A stretch of DNA of 47,609 nucleotides from Saprolegnia diclina VS20 (lineage: Eukaryota > Oomycota > Saprolegniomycetes > Saprolegniales > Saprolegniaceae): assembly GCF_000281045.1 (NCBI RefSeq), contig NW_008246149.1:166353-213961 (forward strand). Direction: 5' to 3'. Below, in pieces: positions 11,321 through 21,056 of this stretch. The notes below the pieces were generated by a model, which did no database searches, was not told the DNA's origin, and saw nothing but the letters and a program-made list of their open reading frames with translations. The position numbers and the translations under genes are program-made. Positions within the stretch are counted from its first letter, which is position 1. Each line of letters begins with the position of its first letter.

Positions 11321-13022
11321 CTATGCGAGGCCGCCCATGCAGACGTACTTGAGTTCCGTGTAGTCGTCCTACATAAATCGCGATCATCAGAGACCATTCC
11401 AATTCCAAGACACGAGTTCGTACCATGCCGATGATCGAGCCTTCGCGGCCGAGGCCCGACTGCTTGATGCCGCCAAACGGCGCCTGGACGGCCGAGATGA
11501 GGCCGACGTTGATGCCGACCATGCCCGCCTCGAGGTTCTCCGACATGCGCCACGCGCGTCCGAGGTCCTTTGTGAAGCAATAGGCGGCGAGACCCATTTC
11601 AGTGGCGTTGGCCACCTTGACGACTTCGTCTTCGGTCGAAAACTTCTGAAGCGCGACGATCGGGCCAAAGCACTCTTCGTTGGCGACGCGCATGGCCGGC
11701 GTCACGTTGGTGAGCACGGTCGGTGTCATGTACGCCGGGCCGAGCGGACTCGGGGTCGCGCCAAGCAGCGCCGTCGCACCGTGCGCAACCGCATCCTCAA
11801 CCACCGCCGTCAACTACAATGCACACCCATGTCAGATCTCAGATCTGAGAGACCACAAGATGGCGAAGAAGCGGACCTTGGTCACGGCACCCGCGTTGAT
11901 GAGCGGACCAAGGTCAAAGCCGCGCTCGTGTGCAATGCCTTGCTTGAGCTGCGCGACGCGCGCCACAAGCGCGGCCGCAAACGCGTCAAAGCTGCCTTCC
12001 TGCACGTACACGCGGTTGGGGCACACGCACGTCTGGCCCGTGTTGCGAAACTTGGCCTGGACGAGGCCCTCGACAGCTTCGGGGATATCGGCGTCGTCAA
12101 ACACGATGAACGGCGCAAGTCCGCCAAGCTCCATCGACACCTTCTTCAACGTGCTCGCACACTGCTCTGTGAGGAGCTTGCCGACAACCGTCGAGCCCGT
12201 AAATGTGAGCTTGCGCACCTAGCATAGTAGGATAAGACTTGGGTTCGAAAGAGGCAACTTGACATACTTGCGTCGCCGTCGAGAGGGTACGGCCAATCTC
12301 GGCCGCGGCCTCGCGCGGGCTCGGCACAATGTTCATGACACCAGCGGGCACGCCAGCCTCCTCGCCGAGCTTGGCGAACGCGAGCGCCGAGAGCGGCGTC
12401 GACTCGGCGGGCTTGACGACGGCCGTGCAGCCGGCCGCAAGCGCAGGTCCGACCTTGCGCGCGAGCATGCCAATGGGGAAGTTCCAAGGCGTGATCATGG
12501 CGCAGACACCGACAGGCTGGCGCATGGCCATCATGCGACGGCCCGCGGCGTGGCTCGGGATCATAAAGCCTTCGTAGCGCAGCGCTTCGTGCCCGAAAAA
12601 CTTGAGGTAGTCGGCCGCATACGACACTTCGCCAATGGCCTCGGCAATCGGCTTGCCGCTCTCCTTGGCCATGATCATGCCAAGGTCCAGCTCGTTTTCG
12701 CGCAGGAGGCGGTCCCATTTCTGGAGAATCGCCGCGCGGTGCGTCGGCGTCGTTTTCTTCCACTCGTGGAACGCCACGTCGGCCGCATCAATGGCTGCCT
12801 TGGTGTCGGCCGCGTCCATGGCCGCCACGTCGCCCAAGGGTGCGTCCAAGGACGGATCAATGACCGTGTACGTGGCACCTACAAACACGCTGGTCAGTGG
12901 CACAGGGTGTTGCATGGAAGCGCACCCGAGATGGCATTGAGCCAGCGGCCACCAATGTAGCCTTGGGACTGGATCAAGTCGGGGCGGCGCAGAAGGCCCT
13001 TGAAGGCGGAGGTGAGTGTCAT
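11321..13022 (-). CDS. Succinate-semialdehyde dehydrogenase (ALDH5 type), 495 aa
   Basis: Proposed exons: 13022-12926, 12878-12268, 12218-11877, 11813-11424, 11368-11321. All ALDH landmarks are present: ITPWNFPIGM, KPAESTPLSAL, the nucleotide-fold FTGSTVVGK, the catalytic Glu266 in MELGG, and the nucleophile Cys300 in FRNTGQTCVCPNR. The C-V-C pair (300/302) matches the redox-sensitive pair known in animal SSADH, which favours this enzyme over other ALDHs, as does YIGGRW near the start. It should oxidise succinate semialdehyde to succinate with NAD(P)+ (last step of the GABA shunt). An in-frame ATG at 13142 would add 40 residues rich in Arg with no acidic residue, resembling a mitochondrial presequence. 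Without it the protein would be cytosolic. Confidence 0.9.
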
Positions 13023-13434
13023 CGGCAAAGGCAAAGGCAAAGTGGCGACTGGCAACGGCCGTTGGCGCCGAGATGTGCGAGCGTACGCCGAGCAGATCCA
13101 CGGCAATCCATATCCGGATCGTATCCGGTAGTTAAGAAGCATTACCCATTAAAAAGCCTCTTTACGTAGCACATGGTTGCAGTCCGCTCAAGTGCGAAAT
13201 ACGTCGAGCCATTCGCCAAAGTTCGTTTTGCGTCTGCGAACTTCGACTCTCGAAGATTCGAACATCAAACCGTGTGACGAGGCAGTGGTTGCCACGAAGC
13301 TCGCGCTTGCAGCAGGCTGAGGGGGCTGGGACGAGCGGGCGACCGCCGGTCGGTCGGCGCGACTGCACCCAACGGGTGGCTCAACTTAATTATAGTTAGC
13401 ACGACTAGTAGTGTCATGGCAATAGATACAGCGC
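13023..13434. promoter_or_regulatory. Spacer upstream of SSADH gene
   Basis: Both neighbours are on the minus strand, so this holds the SSADH promoter (low end) and the bZIP 3' region (high end). Two TATCCGG copies lie at 13111 and 13122, about 90-105 bp from the SSADH ATG at 13022. No gene is supported. Confidence 0.4.
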
Positions 13435-14412
13435 TCAGTTCGACAGGAGCAAGTGGAGGTCGTTGTCCCGGCGCTGGCGCTTGGCGCACGGCTCGCCGAT
13501 CGCAAGCGGCGACACTGGGTCTGACTCGGTCTTGACTTGCGGCCGGAGAAGCGGCGAGCCGTGGTTGCGCTCGATATCGAAAAGGCCTATCGAGGTCAAG
13601 TGGGCGCCCGAGAGGACCGAAGCCACGTCTTCGACGTTGCCGAGGAGCTTGAGCAGCGGCGAGACAAAGTCGATCACGACATCGTGGCGCACGATGCGGC
13701 CGTCATCGTCGAAGTACGAGTGCACCGTGTCGATGGCGTCGACCTCGATGCCGATGAGCGCTTGCACGAGCCGCTCGTTGACGAGGACGTGTGGGTACAG
13801 AGTCGCTAGCGTGTTGCGCGAGATGCGGCACATGTAGCGCGAGACAGCGCGGACGACGACGCTGTCGCCCTCCTTCATGAGCTCACAGCTGAGTGGAAAT
13901 ATGCGCAGCGTGTGATGCGAGCTCGTCATAAGGCGCCACTGCTCGAGGACGCTCTCCGCCCCCTGCGTATCCATAAAGCACGTGTCTTCCGTCATGATGG
14001 TTCGCACAAAGTTGCGCTGGCGCGTTTGCTGCTCGACATTGTTGGTCGCAAACCCGTTCGAGAAGACGCGGTAGTACTCTTCGATGACGCGGACGGCGGC
14101 CATGCCGCTCACAGGGTAGCGCTCCAGCTCGTCGACGCTCTGCTGGCCCATCGCTCGCAGCACGCCTTCGAGGCGCTCGTTCTCCTTGGCCTTGGCGTCG
14201 TTCTGGGCCTCGAGCGTCTTGGCCATGCCCATGCGCTTGAGGCGGCTGTTGCGCTGGTTGATCTTCCACTGCTCGCGGCGTTTGAGGCGCTTCTCGGCCT
14301 CGGCGTCATGCAGCGTCGACGTCGACATGCTTCTTGGCGTCTTCTTGGAAACTCTGCCCAATGTTGCTGACTCGCTCTCGTCGCAGCACATGTCAACTGC
14401 CTCTCTCCGCAT
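13435..14412 (-). CDS. bZIP transcription factor, 325 aa
   Basis: Single exon. A basic region at residues ~44-60 (KRREQWKINQRNSRLKR) keeps the invariant N-x7-R spacing (Asn52, Arg60). The position that is normally Cys or Ser just before that Arg is Lys59. A short leucine-zipper-like helix follows (~66-90, with MAKTLEAQ, NERLEGVLRAMG). The remaining ~230 residues (EEYYRVFSNGFATNN ... IVRHDVVIDFVSPLLKLL) look like a globular alpha/beta domain typical of long oomycete bZIPs, possibly SnoaL/NTF2-like. The tail holds PCAKRQRRDN, a possible nuclear-localisation signal. Upstream is a cluster of TGACTCA sites that this class of protein could bind. Start choice: a second ATG 28 codons in (MSTSTLHD) is also possible. 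Confidence 0.85.
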   Translation of the reverse strand: MRREAVDMCCDESESATLGRVSKKTPRSMSTSTLHDAEAEKRLKRREQWKINQRNSRLKRMGMAKTLEAQNDAKAKENERLEGVLRAMGQQSVDELERYPVSGMAAVRVIEEYYRVFSNGFATNNVEQQTRQRNFVRTIMTEDTCFMDTQGAESVLEQWRLMTSSHHTLRIFPLSCELMKEGDSVVVRAVSRYMCRISRNTLATLYPHVLVNERLVQALIGIEVDAIDTVHSYFDDDGRIVRHDVVIDFVSPLLKLLGNVEDVASVLSGAHLTSIGLFDIERNHGSPLLRPQVKTESDPVSPLAIGEPCAKRQRRDNDLHLLLSN

Positions 14413-16600
14413 CGACCAATCCGCGGCTGGTAATATCCGGACGCTTTATGGCTACTGGTGTTTAAACGCGTTTTATGTGCGCCATGAAAATGCATAATTC
14501 TGCATGAAAGGGTACCGCATAGGCTAAACGGCCATCCAAACAGGAATTTCACAGGATGCTACTAAGAAAATAAATGCAAATGCATCGCGCAGAGTTACTC
14601 GGTCAGGGTTTACCGCGAAGCTTCTGAGTCATTCGGCGGAATCTTCAACTTGTACTGTCCGGCCAGCATTTGATGAAGGGGAAGAGGTTTGGTTGGCCTT
14701 TAAGCCAATGAGACGATGATTGGCTCACGCCCACGTGACTCACTGCGCTGCGCGTGGGTGTCACCAGGTGAGTCAGGTTGAAGTTGGGTCACGGCCACAC
14801 GCAGTAGACTAATCTTTTGCACGTAGGCGGATACCTCGGGGGTTTGCGCAATGGACCCTTCGCTCGCTACCTTCAGCCACTGACCAAGTCTCAATAGATG
14901 CTCATGCTATGCTATGGCTCGCGTCTCGGTAGGGAGGAAGCGCTGCCGACGCCGATGTTGTTGTGGCAAGTCGAGGTTGCACGTGTCAGACAAGCGTCCG
15001 GCCATATCCATGTCGTGTGTTTCGCAGAAAGCAGTGCGGGCTCCTTGCGCTGCCCATGAGGGACTGCTCGTTGCTTTTGCGAACTTGGGAGATTCTGCGT
15101 ACGGAAGGCAGCAGGTTGAATATCGCCTCCTACCAGGAAGGGTCATCGGTGCTAATCCTGCTTTGCAGTCGCTGTATTTCCGAATTCTTATGCTTATTCA
15201 CATTTCTGAGCGCAGTGTACACAACAAACGAACTCCCTTCCTGTAGATAAGGAGTTTGCAAAGACCGGCGGCTCTCTTGAGTGCTACCGCTGTGATGACT
15301 CAAGGGTAGGACCAATGACTCAGCAACCGGATGACTCACAGCAAATCGGACGGTCCTGGAGTGCCTGGAACTGAGGCTGCCTTCATTGCACCACCAGCGA
15401 TATACTAGACGGTGCACACGTTAACTCATCTCAGTGAGAGGTGCGGTGGTCGTTGACAAGGGGCTCGTCCATCCTAGTATAATGACTCAAATCCCATCGA
15501 ACCACGTCCTAGGCACTCCGGCGACGTGGCGTTAAACGCAAAACCAACTGACGCCTGGGTCAAAATTAGATTACGCAACACAAGCTGGTCGTTGTCCGAC
15601 CTTGTCTTGGCCAATGGCAACAAAATGGCTGGTGCGGCGAGGACGAGCCATTATTTGGGAAGCAAAACTATTAATACATGTAGCAGCACATACGCCTACA
15701 TATCGCCGGTTGTCCGTGCATTGGGGCATACTCGGCGCCAAGTCGATGGGTGGGCCCGTCATCGCTTCGCTGTCGACGACGTTCCTGTGTCAACGCTCTC
15801 AGCACACCGGACCTCCAGAGTCGGCGTCTCAGCATATTCGCTACGCAAAGGACTATATGCTCACGAAGGGCACTCAGATGACCAGAAAACAAGTCTCTCT
15901 CGTCGTCCCCGTAGCGTGTGTGCTGGCAGACCTAACATACCGATATCATTGCGCTACGACCTTCGGCGCGTCTGTCCAACGGAGCAAACCACAAGGGGCT
16001 TTTCGCTTCACTAGATTGCCGCTCAAGCACAGTTAATAACGTCGACTATTCGGTAGAAGAAGATCCTCGAGTGTCGTTGCCCTTTGCAAGGTTGCGTCTT
16101 TTTGCATGTACGGGCAATTGACTGCAGCTGCCTCGACACTACAAGTAGTAGTGCTGCTGCCGACTACATTGTCGTATCGGCATCTCCTCCCTCAGTGGCA
16201 TTGGTCGTGGCCTCGAACTCCTTCGCGCCTGCGCCGCTGACATCAGAAACTGGCAATTGGGATGCGTATCAGACGCGCCTTCCACGCCCCCTCGCCTGCT
16301 TCTTCGTGCATGAAGAGATGCGCCGCACCCCGTACGTTGATCTGGTTCATACTCTGCCTGCGTCTGGTCTTTGCTGCAACTGGTCACACCTGCCTCGTCT
16401 TTTCGTGCATTCACTCACGCTGGTGTCTGCGTACGCGCCTCACACGACGCAGCGGCTGCGATTTGCTCCAGAGTGGCAAGCACAGTTTAGAGCCAAATTG
16501 CATCAATCCCGACTGTGGCGTACTAGTAAAGAGTTTGCAAATTTGAGGCTGGTTCTTATTTGGTAGGCCAGTTTGTTGCTGTATTCACCGAGAACGAAGC
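14413..16600. promoter_or_regulatory. bZIP upstream region with AP-1/GCN4-like site cluster
   Basis: A 2.2-kb gene-free stretch ending at the assembly gap. Perfect TGACTCA or TGAGTCA heptamers lie at 14625, 14736, 14769, 15296, 15316, 15332 and 15483. A CCAAT box (14416-14420) and TATCCGGA (14434) lie close to the bZIP ATG. Open frames in 15.5-16.6 kb show no recognisable protein. Confidence 0.55.
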
Positions 16601-16700
16601 NNNNNNNNNNNNNNNNNNNNNNNNNNNNNNNNNNNNNNNNNNNNNNNNNNNNNNNNNNNNNNNNNNNNNNNNNNNNNNNNNNNNNNNNNNNNNNNNNNNN
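16601..16700. other. Assembly gap (100 N)
   Basis: Exactly 100 unknown bases, the usual placeholder for a scaffold gap of unknown size. The true distance across it, and whether sequence is missing next to the mobile element, cannot be told. Confidence 0.99.
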
Positions 16701-16827
16701 ACACTTGTGTACTACCCTCCGAGGGTCGACTGCACTGAATTTCAAATGCGTTGGTGGAATGGCACGGTATCTTGAAAAAGATACTTTATTGAGGCAGCCT
16801 TTCCGACGCGCGTCGTCGACGTTTGGT

Positions 16828-16837
16828 GCCACCGCGG
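16828..16837. repeat. Left target-site duplication (GCCACCGCGG)
   Basis: Ten bases identical and in the same orientation as 19484-19493, directly outside the two inverted-repeat ends. Size fits the 8-11-bp duplications made by Mutator-like transposases. Confidence 0.88.
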
Positions 16838-17434
16838 GAGGAAATCCCTTATCTACGCCAAATCACCATATGGTTCCCCACTATATTCACGTACCACGTT
16901 AGTAATAGGTCTGGTTTACTTGATCAATGTATACTATAGTTAACACTTAGGTCCGGTTGACTTACTTTCATTATACCATTGTTAACAGCTAGGTCCGATT
17001 AACTCACTAAGAGTATACCATAGTCAATAGAGGTTTGAAAACGCCCTGTCGCAACGCCATCTGACAGGGGGAAATGTGACTCACAGCACGGTCGCCGCGC
17101 TCTGCGGAATGGGTGGGAAATTCCCTTGAAGCAATTGTGCTCGTACGGCAATCGTATATCTGGATAATACGTCAAGTCTACTCCCGGTCTGGTTCACTTG
17201 CATGAAATATAGTATACAAACAAAAGGTAAACAAGACCTCATAGGTAGCAGTCCCATATCTAGAAAATACGTCGAGTCTAGTACGGTAAAGTCCCCTCTA
17301 CTACCCGGTCCGGTTCACTCTATGTTAGTATAGTATACAAACAAAAGGTAAATAAGACCTCATAGGTAGCACTACAAAATGAAAGACGTAAAACGACAAA
17401 GTCATTAAACAGCAAGTGCAAGCAAAGACGAGAT
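16838..17434 (+). repeat. MULE left terminal inverted repeat
   Basis: Inverted match to 18775-19483. The outer part (16898-17022) holds three degenerate ~42-bp units starting GTTAG/GTTAAC and carrying AGGTCYGRTT and TATACYATW. The inner part holds two copies of a unit with GTATACAAACAAAAGGTAAA followed by AAGACCTCATAGGTAGCA, about 120 bp apart (starting near 17213 and 17333). Such subterminal arrays may be transposase-binding sites. Confidence 0.85.
16898..17022 (+). repeat. Three ~42-bp tandem subterminal units
   Basis: Units 16898-16938, 16939-16980 and 16981-17022 share the order GTTARYA - AGGTCYGRTT - ACTYA - TATACYATW. Mirrored in the right arm around 19300-19425. Confidence 0.7.
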
Positions 17435-17531
17435 GCTTGGTCTTCTTGTAGCCGTTGCCCGCCAACTCCATGGTTGTCTTGGCCTCAATGACGTCGAAGC
17501 CCGAGCCCATCGCGACTGGTATCTGGCGGAG
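17435..17531 (-). other. Tail of MULE minus-strand coding region, unclear
   Basis: After the protease stop a second minus-strand frame opens (MGSGFDVIEAKTTM, from 17510) and runs into the left inverted repeat. It may be a 3' exon of the protease gene or meaningless sequence. No family was recognised. Confidence 0.25.
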
Positions 17532-17930
17532 TCAGGCGAGCTTGAGCATGTGAGCACGGTACGTGTACATGTACTTGTCAGAAATACGTATGAAGTCGAG
17601 CGGATGCAAGCTCATCACAGCGTACATGCAATTAGGGCCGCAATCCCATGCGTTCTTTTGGGACGTCCTTGCCGTATACGGGCGCCATACTCCGGGTTGC
17701 GGGTCGCCTTTCGTGCCAGAGATGCATGTGATCGACTCCTGCATGTACGTTGAGCTGGTAAACAGTGCAGGGTTCTTATTGGAGTGCATCTGCAAGATAC
17801 CGATGGTTGCTCTGACGAGTGTGTCAGTAGGGCCGCGGAAACGCATCGAGTCGCCAATCAGTACGCACTGCCCGACGATGTCGACGTAGACCAAGACCCA
17901 GTGTGCGCCGGTGTTTACCGGTACATGCAC
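17532..17930 (-). CDS. Ulp1-like (C48) cysteine protease domain carried by the MULE, 132 aa
   Basis: The frame contains the C48 triad in order: His in TGAHWVLVYVD, Asp in LIGDSMRF, and the nucleophile Cys in NAWDCGPNCMYA, with an upstream Gln (TSQKN) in the oxyanion position. Ulp1-type proteases cleave SUMO or similar ubiquitin-like tags; in MULEs the role of the captured domain is unknown. The open frame starts at MHVPVNTG, only 23 bp from the transposase ATG on the other strand, so an N-terminal part usual for the family is missing or lies in unrecognised exons. The C-terminus is plausible as it stands. Whether it is expressed or active is not visible from sequence. Confidence 0.75.
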   Translation of the reverse strand: MHVPVNTGAHWVLVYVDIVGQCVLIGDSMRFRGPTDTLVRATIGILQMHSNKNPALFTSSTYMQESITCISGTKGDPQPGVWRPYTARTSQKNAWDCGPNCMYAVMSLHPLDFIRISDKYMYTYRAHMLKLA

Positions 17931-17953
17931 CAGTACGAGCGAGCATTGAAGCC

Positions 17954-18775
17954 ATGGACGGCCTAACCTTATCGAGAGACGATGACGAACGGCGTTGCCG
18001 TCGTGTCAAGCCGATTATCGGGCTTGACGCGTGTCATATGAAAGTCGAGTACACTAAGAGCGGCGTGATCCTCCAGGCCAGTACGAAGGACCACAGCGAC
18101 AACATCCTCGTCGTTGCCCTTGCTCTGGCCTCTGTCGAGAACTACGACCACTGGTCGTGGTTTCTCAAGCAACTCAAGGCTTTCCTCTTCGGCATGGACC
18201 TCGCTCAGTCCTGCTTCCTTTCCGACCGGGACAAAGGTGCCATTTATGTTTACATGTTGTTGTACTACCACCCGTACCCACTCATTGTCATGCAGGTCTG
18301 ATGTCGGCGATCAAGAACGCCATGTCAACTACCTGACACCGGTGGTGTATGCGTCACATTGTCGCCAACGTTAGGGCCCGCAAGCAAGTCGAGGGGAAGT
18401 CTGTGCCCGGTATCTCGTTGTCCTTCGAGGAGGAAGGCTACGTGCACATGGCCGCTCGAAGCTCAAGTGCCGACCATCTAGAAGCCATTTACGCCAAGCT
18501 CAAGCATAGACATTTACGCCAAGCTCAAGCACAAGCCTTGTACGTAGTGCCCGATATCTCCCGCATATGTAATACATGTGTATTATGTAGTGCTCGTACA
18601 ATTTCTTCGCGATCTACTAGTCGAGCACTGGGTTACCTACGCCATCGTCGAGTCCGGTGGTCGCTCGTACGACGAGACGGCCTCCAACATGGCGGAGGCC
18701 AGCAACAACAGGCTCGGCGAGGACATTCGCTCCATGGACTCGGTCACGATGTACCACCGATACCTCGAGAAATGA
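17954..18775 (+). pseudogene. MULE transposase core, truncated and interrupted
   Basis: Conserved MULE blocks appear in order: PIIGLDACHMK (first catalytic Asp), DNILVVALALASVEN, WSWFLKQLKAFL, and FLSDRDKG (second Asp). A 59-nt intron (18237-18295) is followed by LMSAIKNAM, HRWCMRHIVANV, and finally HWVTYAIVES plus SNMAEASNNRL, where the Glu is the likely third catalytic residue. A TGA interrupts the frame just before HRWCM. A 21-bp tandem duplication (18486-18506 and 18511-18531) and a frame change follow. The frame ends where the right inverted repeat begins. The N-terminal DNA-binding part and any C-terminal zinc knuckle are absent. I conclude a decayed or internally deleted transposase. 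The intron could instead be read-through sequence. Confidence 0.85.
18486..18531 (+). repeat. 21-bp tandem duplication inside transposase
   Basis: Two identical 21-bp copies beginning CATTTACGCC (18486-18506 and 18511-18531) separated by 4 bp. Together with the spacer it adds 25 bp, which shifts frame, consistent with decay of the transposase. Confidence 0.8.
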
Positions 18776-19483
18776 TCTCGTCTTTGCTTGCACTTGCTGT
18801 TTAATGACTTGGTCGTTTTACGTCTTTCATTTTGTAGTGCTACCTATGAGGTCTTATTTACCTTTTGTTTGTATACTATACTCACTTCAAATGAACCAGA
18901 CCGGGTAGAAAAAGGGACTACCGTACTAGACTCGACGTATTATCTAGATATGGGACTGCTACCTATGAGGTCTTATTTACCTTTTGTTTGTATACTATAC
19001 TAACATAGAGTGAACCGGACCGGGTAGTAGAGGGGACTTTACCGTACTAGACTCGACGTATTTTCTAGATATGGGACTGCTACCTATGAGGTCTTGTTTA
19101 CCTTTTGTTTGTATACTATATTTCATGCAAGTGAACCAGACCGGGAGTAGACTTGACGTATTATCCAGATATACGATTGCCGTACGAGCACAATTGCTTC
19201 AAGGGAATTTCCCACCCATTCCGCAGAGCGCGGCGACCGTGCTGTGAGTCACATTTCCCCCTGTCAGATGGCGTTGCGACAGGGCGTTTTCAAACCTCTA
19301 TTGACTATGGTATACTCTTAGTGAGTTAATCGGACCTAGCTGTTAACAATGGTATAATGAAAGTAAGTCAACCGGACCTAAGTGTTAACTATAGTATACA
19401 TTGATCAAGTAAACCAGACCTATTACTAACGTGGTACGTGAATATAGTGGGGAACCATATGGTGATTTGGCGTAGATTTCCTC
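18775..19483 (-). repeat. MULE right terminal inverted repeat
   Basis: Reverse-complement match to 16838-17434, but about 110 bp longer because it holds three copies (near 18842, 18960, 19080) of the ~120-bp inner unit where the left arm holds two. The left arm in turn has a few extra bases next to its outer end (after GAGGAAATC). Confidence 0.85.
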
Positions 19484-19493
19484 GCCACCGCGG
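19484..19493. repeat. Right target-site duplication (GCCACCGCGG)
   Basis: Direct copy of 16828-16837, directly outside the right inverted-repeat end. Confidence 0.88.
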
Positions 19494-19567
19494 ACAGAGA
19501 AGGTGCACCGGCGCTGGCGGCGATGCAAAAGGTGCTGGCGGTGGCACCGCTATCGACGGCAGTCGCC

Positions 19568-21056
19568 TTAGTCGACGACGCGACGGAGCGCGGCAAAGAC
19601 GCGGTCGACGTCGGCGGCGGTGGTTTGCCAATTGCTAAACGCGGCGCGCATCGCCCACGTGCCGTCGTAGCACGTTGGCGTCATGAACGCCTCGCCCGTG
19701 TCGCGCAGGCGCTGGAGGAGGTCGAGCATACTCGCTTCGTTTGCCGCCGCCTCGTTAACAAAGGTAAACAAGACAATATTGAGGCGGACCGGCGCCAAGA
19801 GCCGGAGCACGTGCCCGAGCTCGGTCTCGATGCGCGCCCCAAGCGCGCGCGCGCCGTCGACATTTCGCACAACAATGTCGGCGTGGCCGTCGCGACCGTA
19901 CGCCGTGATGGCAAACCACGCGGCGAGCGCTCGCCAGCGCCGCGAGTTTTCCGGCGTTAAGTGCACGAAGCTCGGGTTCGTACCAATCGCGCCGAGGTAC
20001 GACGCGGCGGCGTTGGAGAAGACGCGCACTTGAAGATCGCGGCGTCGCGTCAGCTGGATCGCGCTGTCGTAGGGCACGTTGAGCCACTTGTGGCAGTCGA
20101 TGCAGATCGAGTCGGCGCCGTCGAGGCCCGCGACGAGGTGCTGCAAGCGTTTGTCGAGAGCGGCAAAGGCTCCAAATGCTCCGTCGACGTGGAGCCAAAA
20201 CGTGTACTTTTCCCGCAGCGCCAAAAGCGCGGGGATGTCGTCAAAGTCGCCGCTGTTGACCGTACCCAATGTCGCGACCACGATCGACGCCGTCTCGGGT
20301 GCTAACGCGAGCTGGACTTCGAGCGCGCTGACGTCCATAGCCTCGCGGTGCGGCAGCACTGGCACGGACGTCACGGCGGCGCGCCCGAGCCCGAGCATCG
20401 AGGCGGCCTTGTGGATGCTCGAGTGCGGTCGCGCGCTGTAGATTGCGATGCGTCCGAGACCGCAGAGCCCGTCGTGACTAATATCGACACCGTGCTGATC
20501 GCCGACCCACTCGCGCGCAATCGCGAGTCCGACAAAGTTGGACATGGTCGCACCGGTCACAAACGCCCCGTCGTGCGACGGCACGTTAAACCAGTCGGTT
20601 AGCGCCCGCACGGTCTTGCGTTCGAGCTCGGGCGCGTCCGAGTCCCAGTGACTTTGCGGATTCTGGTCCACGGCCGACGTGAGCCAGTCGCCGACCACAC
20701 TCGCGGGTGTTGCGCCACCAGTGACAAAACCAAGGTACCTAGTCCGTAAGTGCGTCAGACCGAAGTGACGTCGGCAATGGCGAATACCGTGGCCCCGCAC
20801 TGCCCGCGAGACGAGGCAGCCACGCCGTTTCAAATTGGTGGAGCGCAGCGGCGGCACCGATGCCGTGGTTGCTGTCGATGGGGGGCAGCTCACTGGCGCT
20901 GGACATCGGCGTTGGGCGGGCGGCTGGCACATCGCTCGGTAAGCGCTGGAGAAAGTCCATGGCCACATCGCGCGCTGCCGCCGTGAGTGCGGCCAAGTTG
21001 GTTTGGTCCGTCGCAAGCAGCGGGTGCATCGCAAATGACAAAATGAAAGGCTCCAT
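19568..21056 (-). CDS. PLP-dependent group II amino-acid decarboxylase, 479 aa
   Basis: Two exons: 21056-20788 and 20738-19568. Family landmarks: TGGATPAS near the entry, GAFVTGATMSN (PLP phosphate-binding region), SARPHSSIHKAA (His stacking on PLP), LHVDGAFGA (Asp274 pairing with the pyridine nitrogen), and ICIDCHKWLNVPYDS with the Schiff-base Lys307. Length matches DOPA/glutamate/aspartate-decarboxylase relatives. The enzyme removes CO2 from an amino acid to give an amine, but the substrate cannot be read from the sequence; the LNVPYDSA loop resembles bacterial and fungal uncharacterised members more than classical animal DOPA decarboxylase. Start at 21056 has a good context (CCGACATGG). 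In-frame upstream ATGs exist. A MULE lies 75 bp beyond the stop and may affect the 3' end. Confidence 0.88.

Larger units (their letters stand above)
16838..19483. mobile_element. Mutator-like DNA transposon (MULE), 2646 bp, non-autonomous
   Basis: Long terminal inverted repeats (597 bp left, 709 bp right) begin GAGGAAATC and end GATTTCCTC, flanked by the 10-bp direct duplication GCCACCGCGG. Between them, 1.3 kb carries a MULE transposase core on the plus strand and a Ulp1-like cysteine protease on the minus strand, diverging from a shared centre near 17940. MULEs with a Ulp1-like gene are known from plants (Kaonashi type). The transposase is too short at both ends and has an internal stop, so this copy should depend on a helper elsewhere. 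Perfect duplication and well-matched arms suggest a fairly recent insertion. The element sits 75 bp past the decarboxylase stop codon. Confidence 0.9.

Noticed and set aside
15526-16014. 162-codon plus-strand frame before the gap
   Set aside because: No recognisable motif, overlapped by equally long frames in other phases.
16560-16902. Open frames spanning the N run
   Set aside because: Artefacts of reading through unknown bases.
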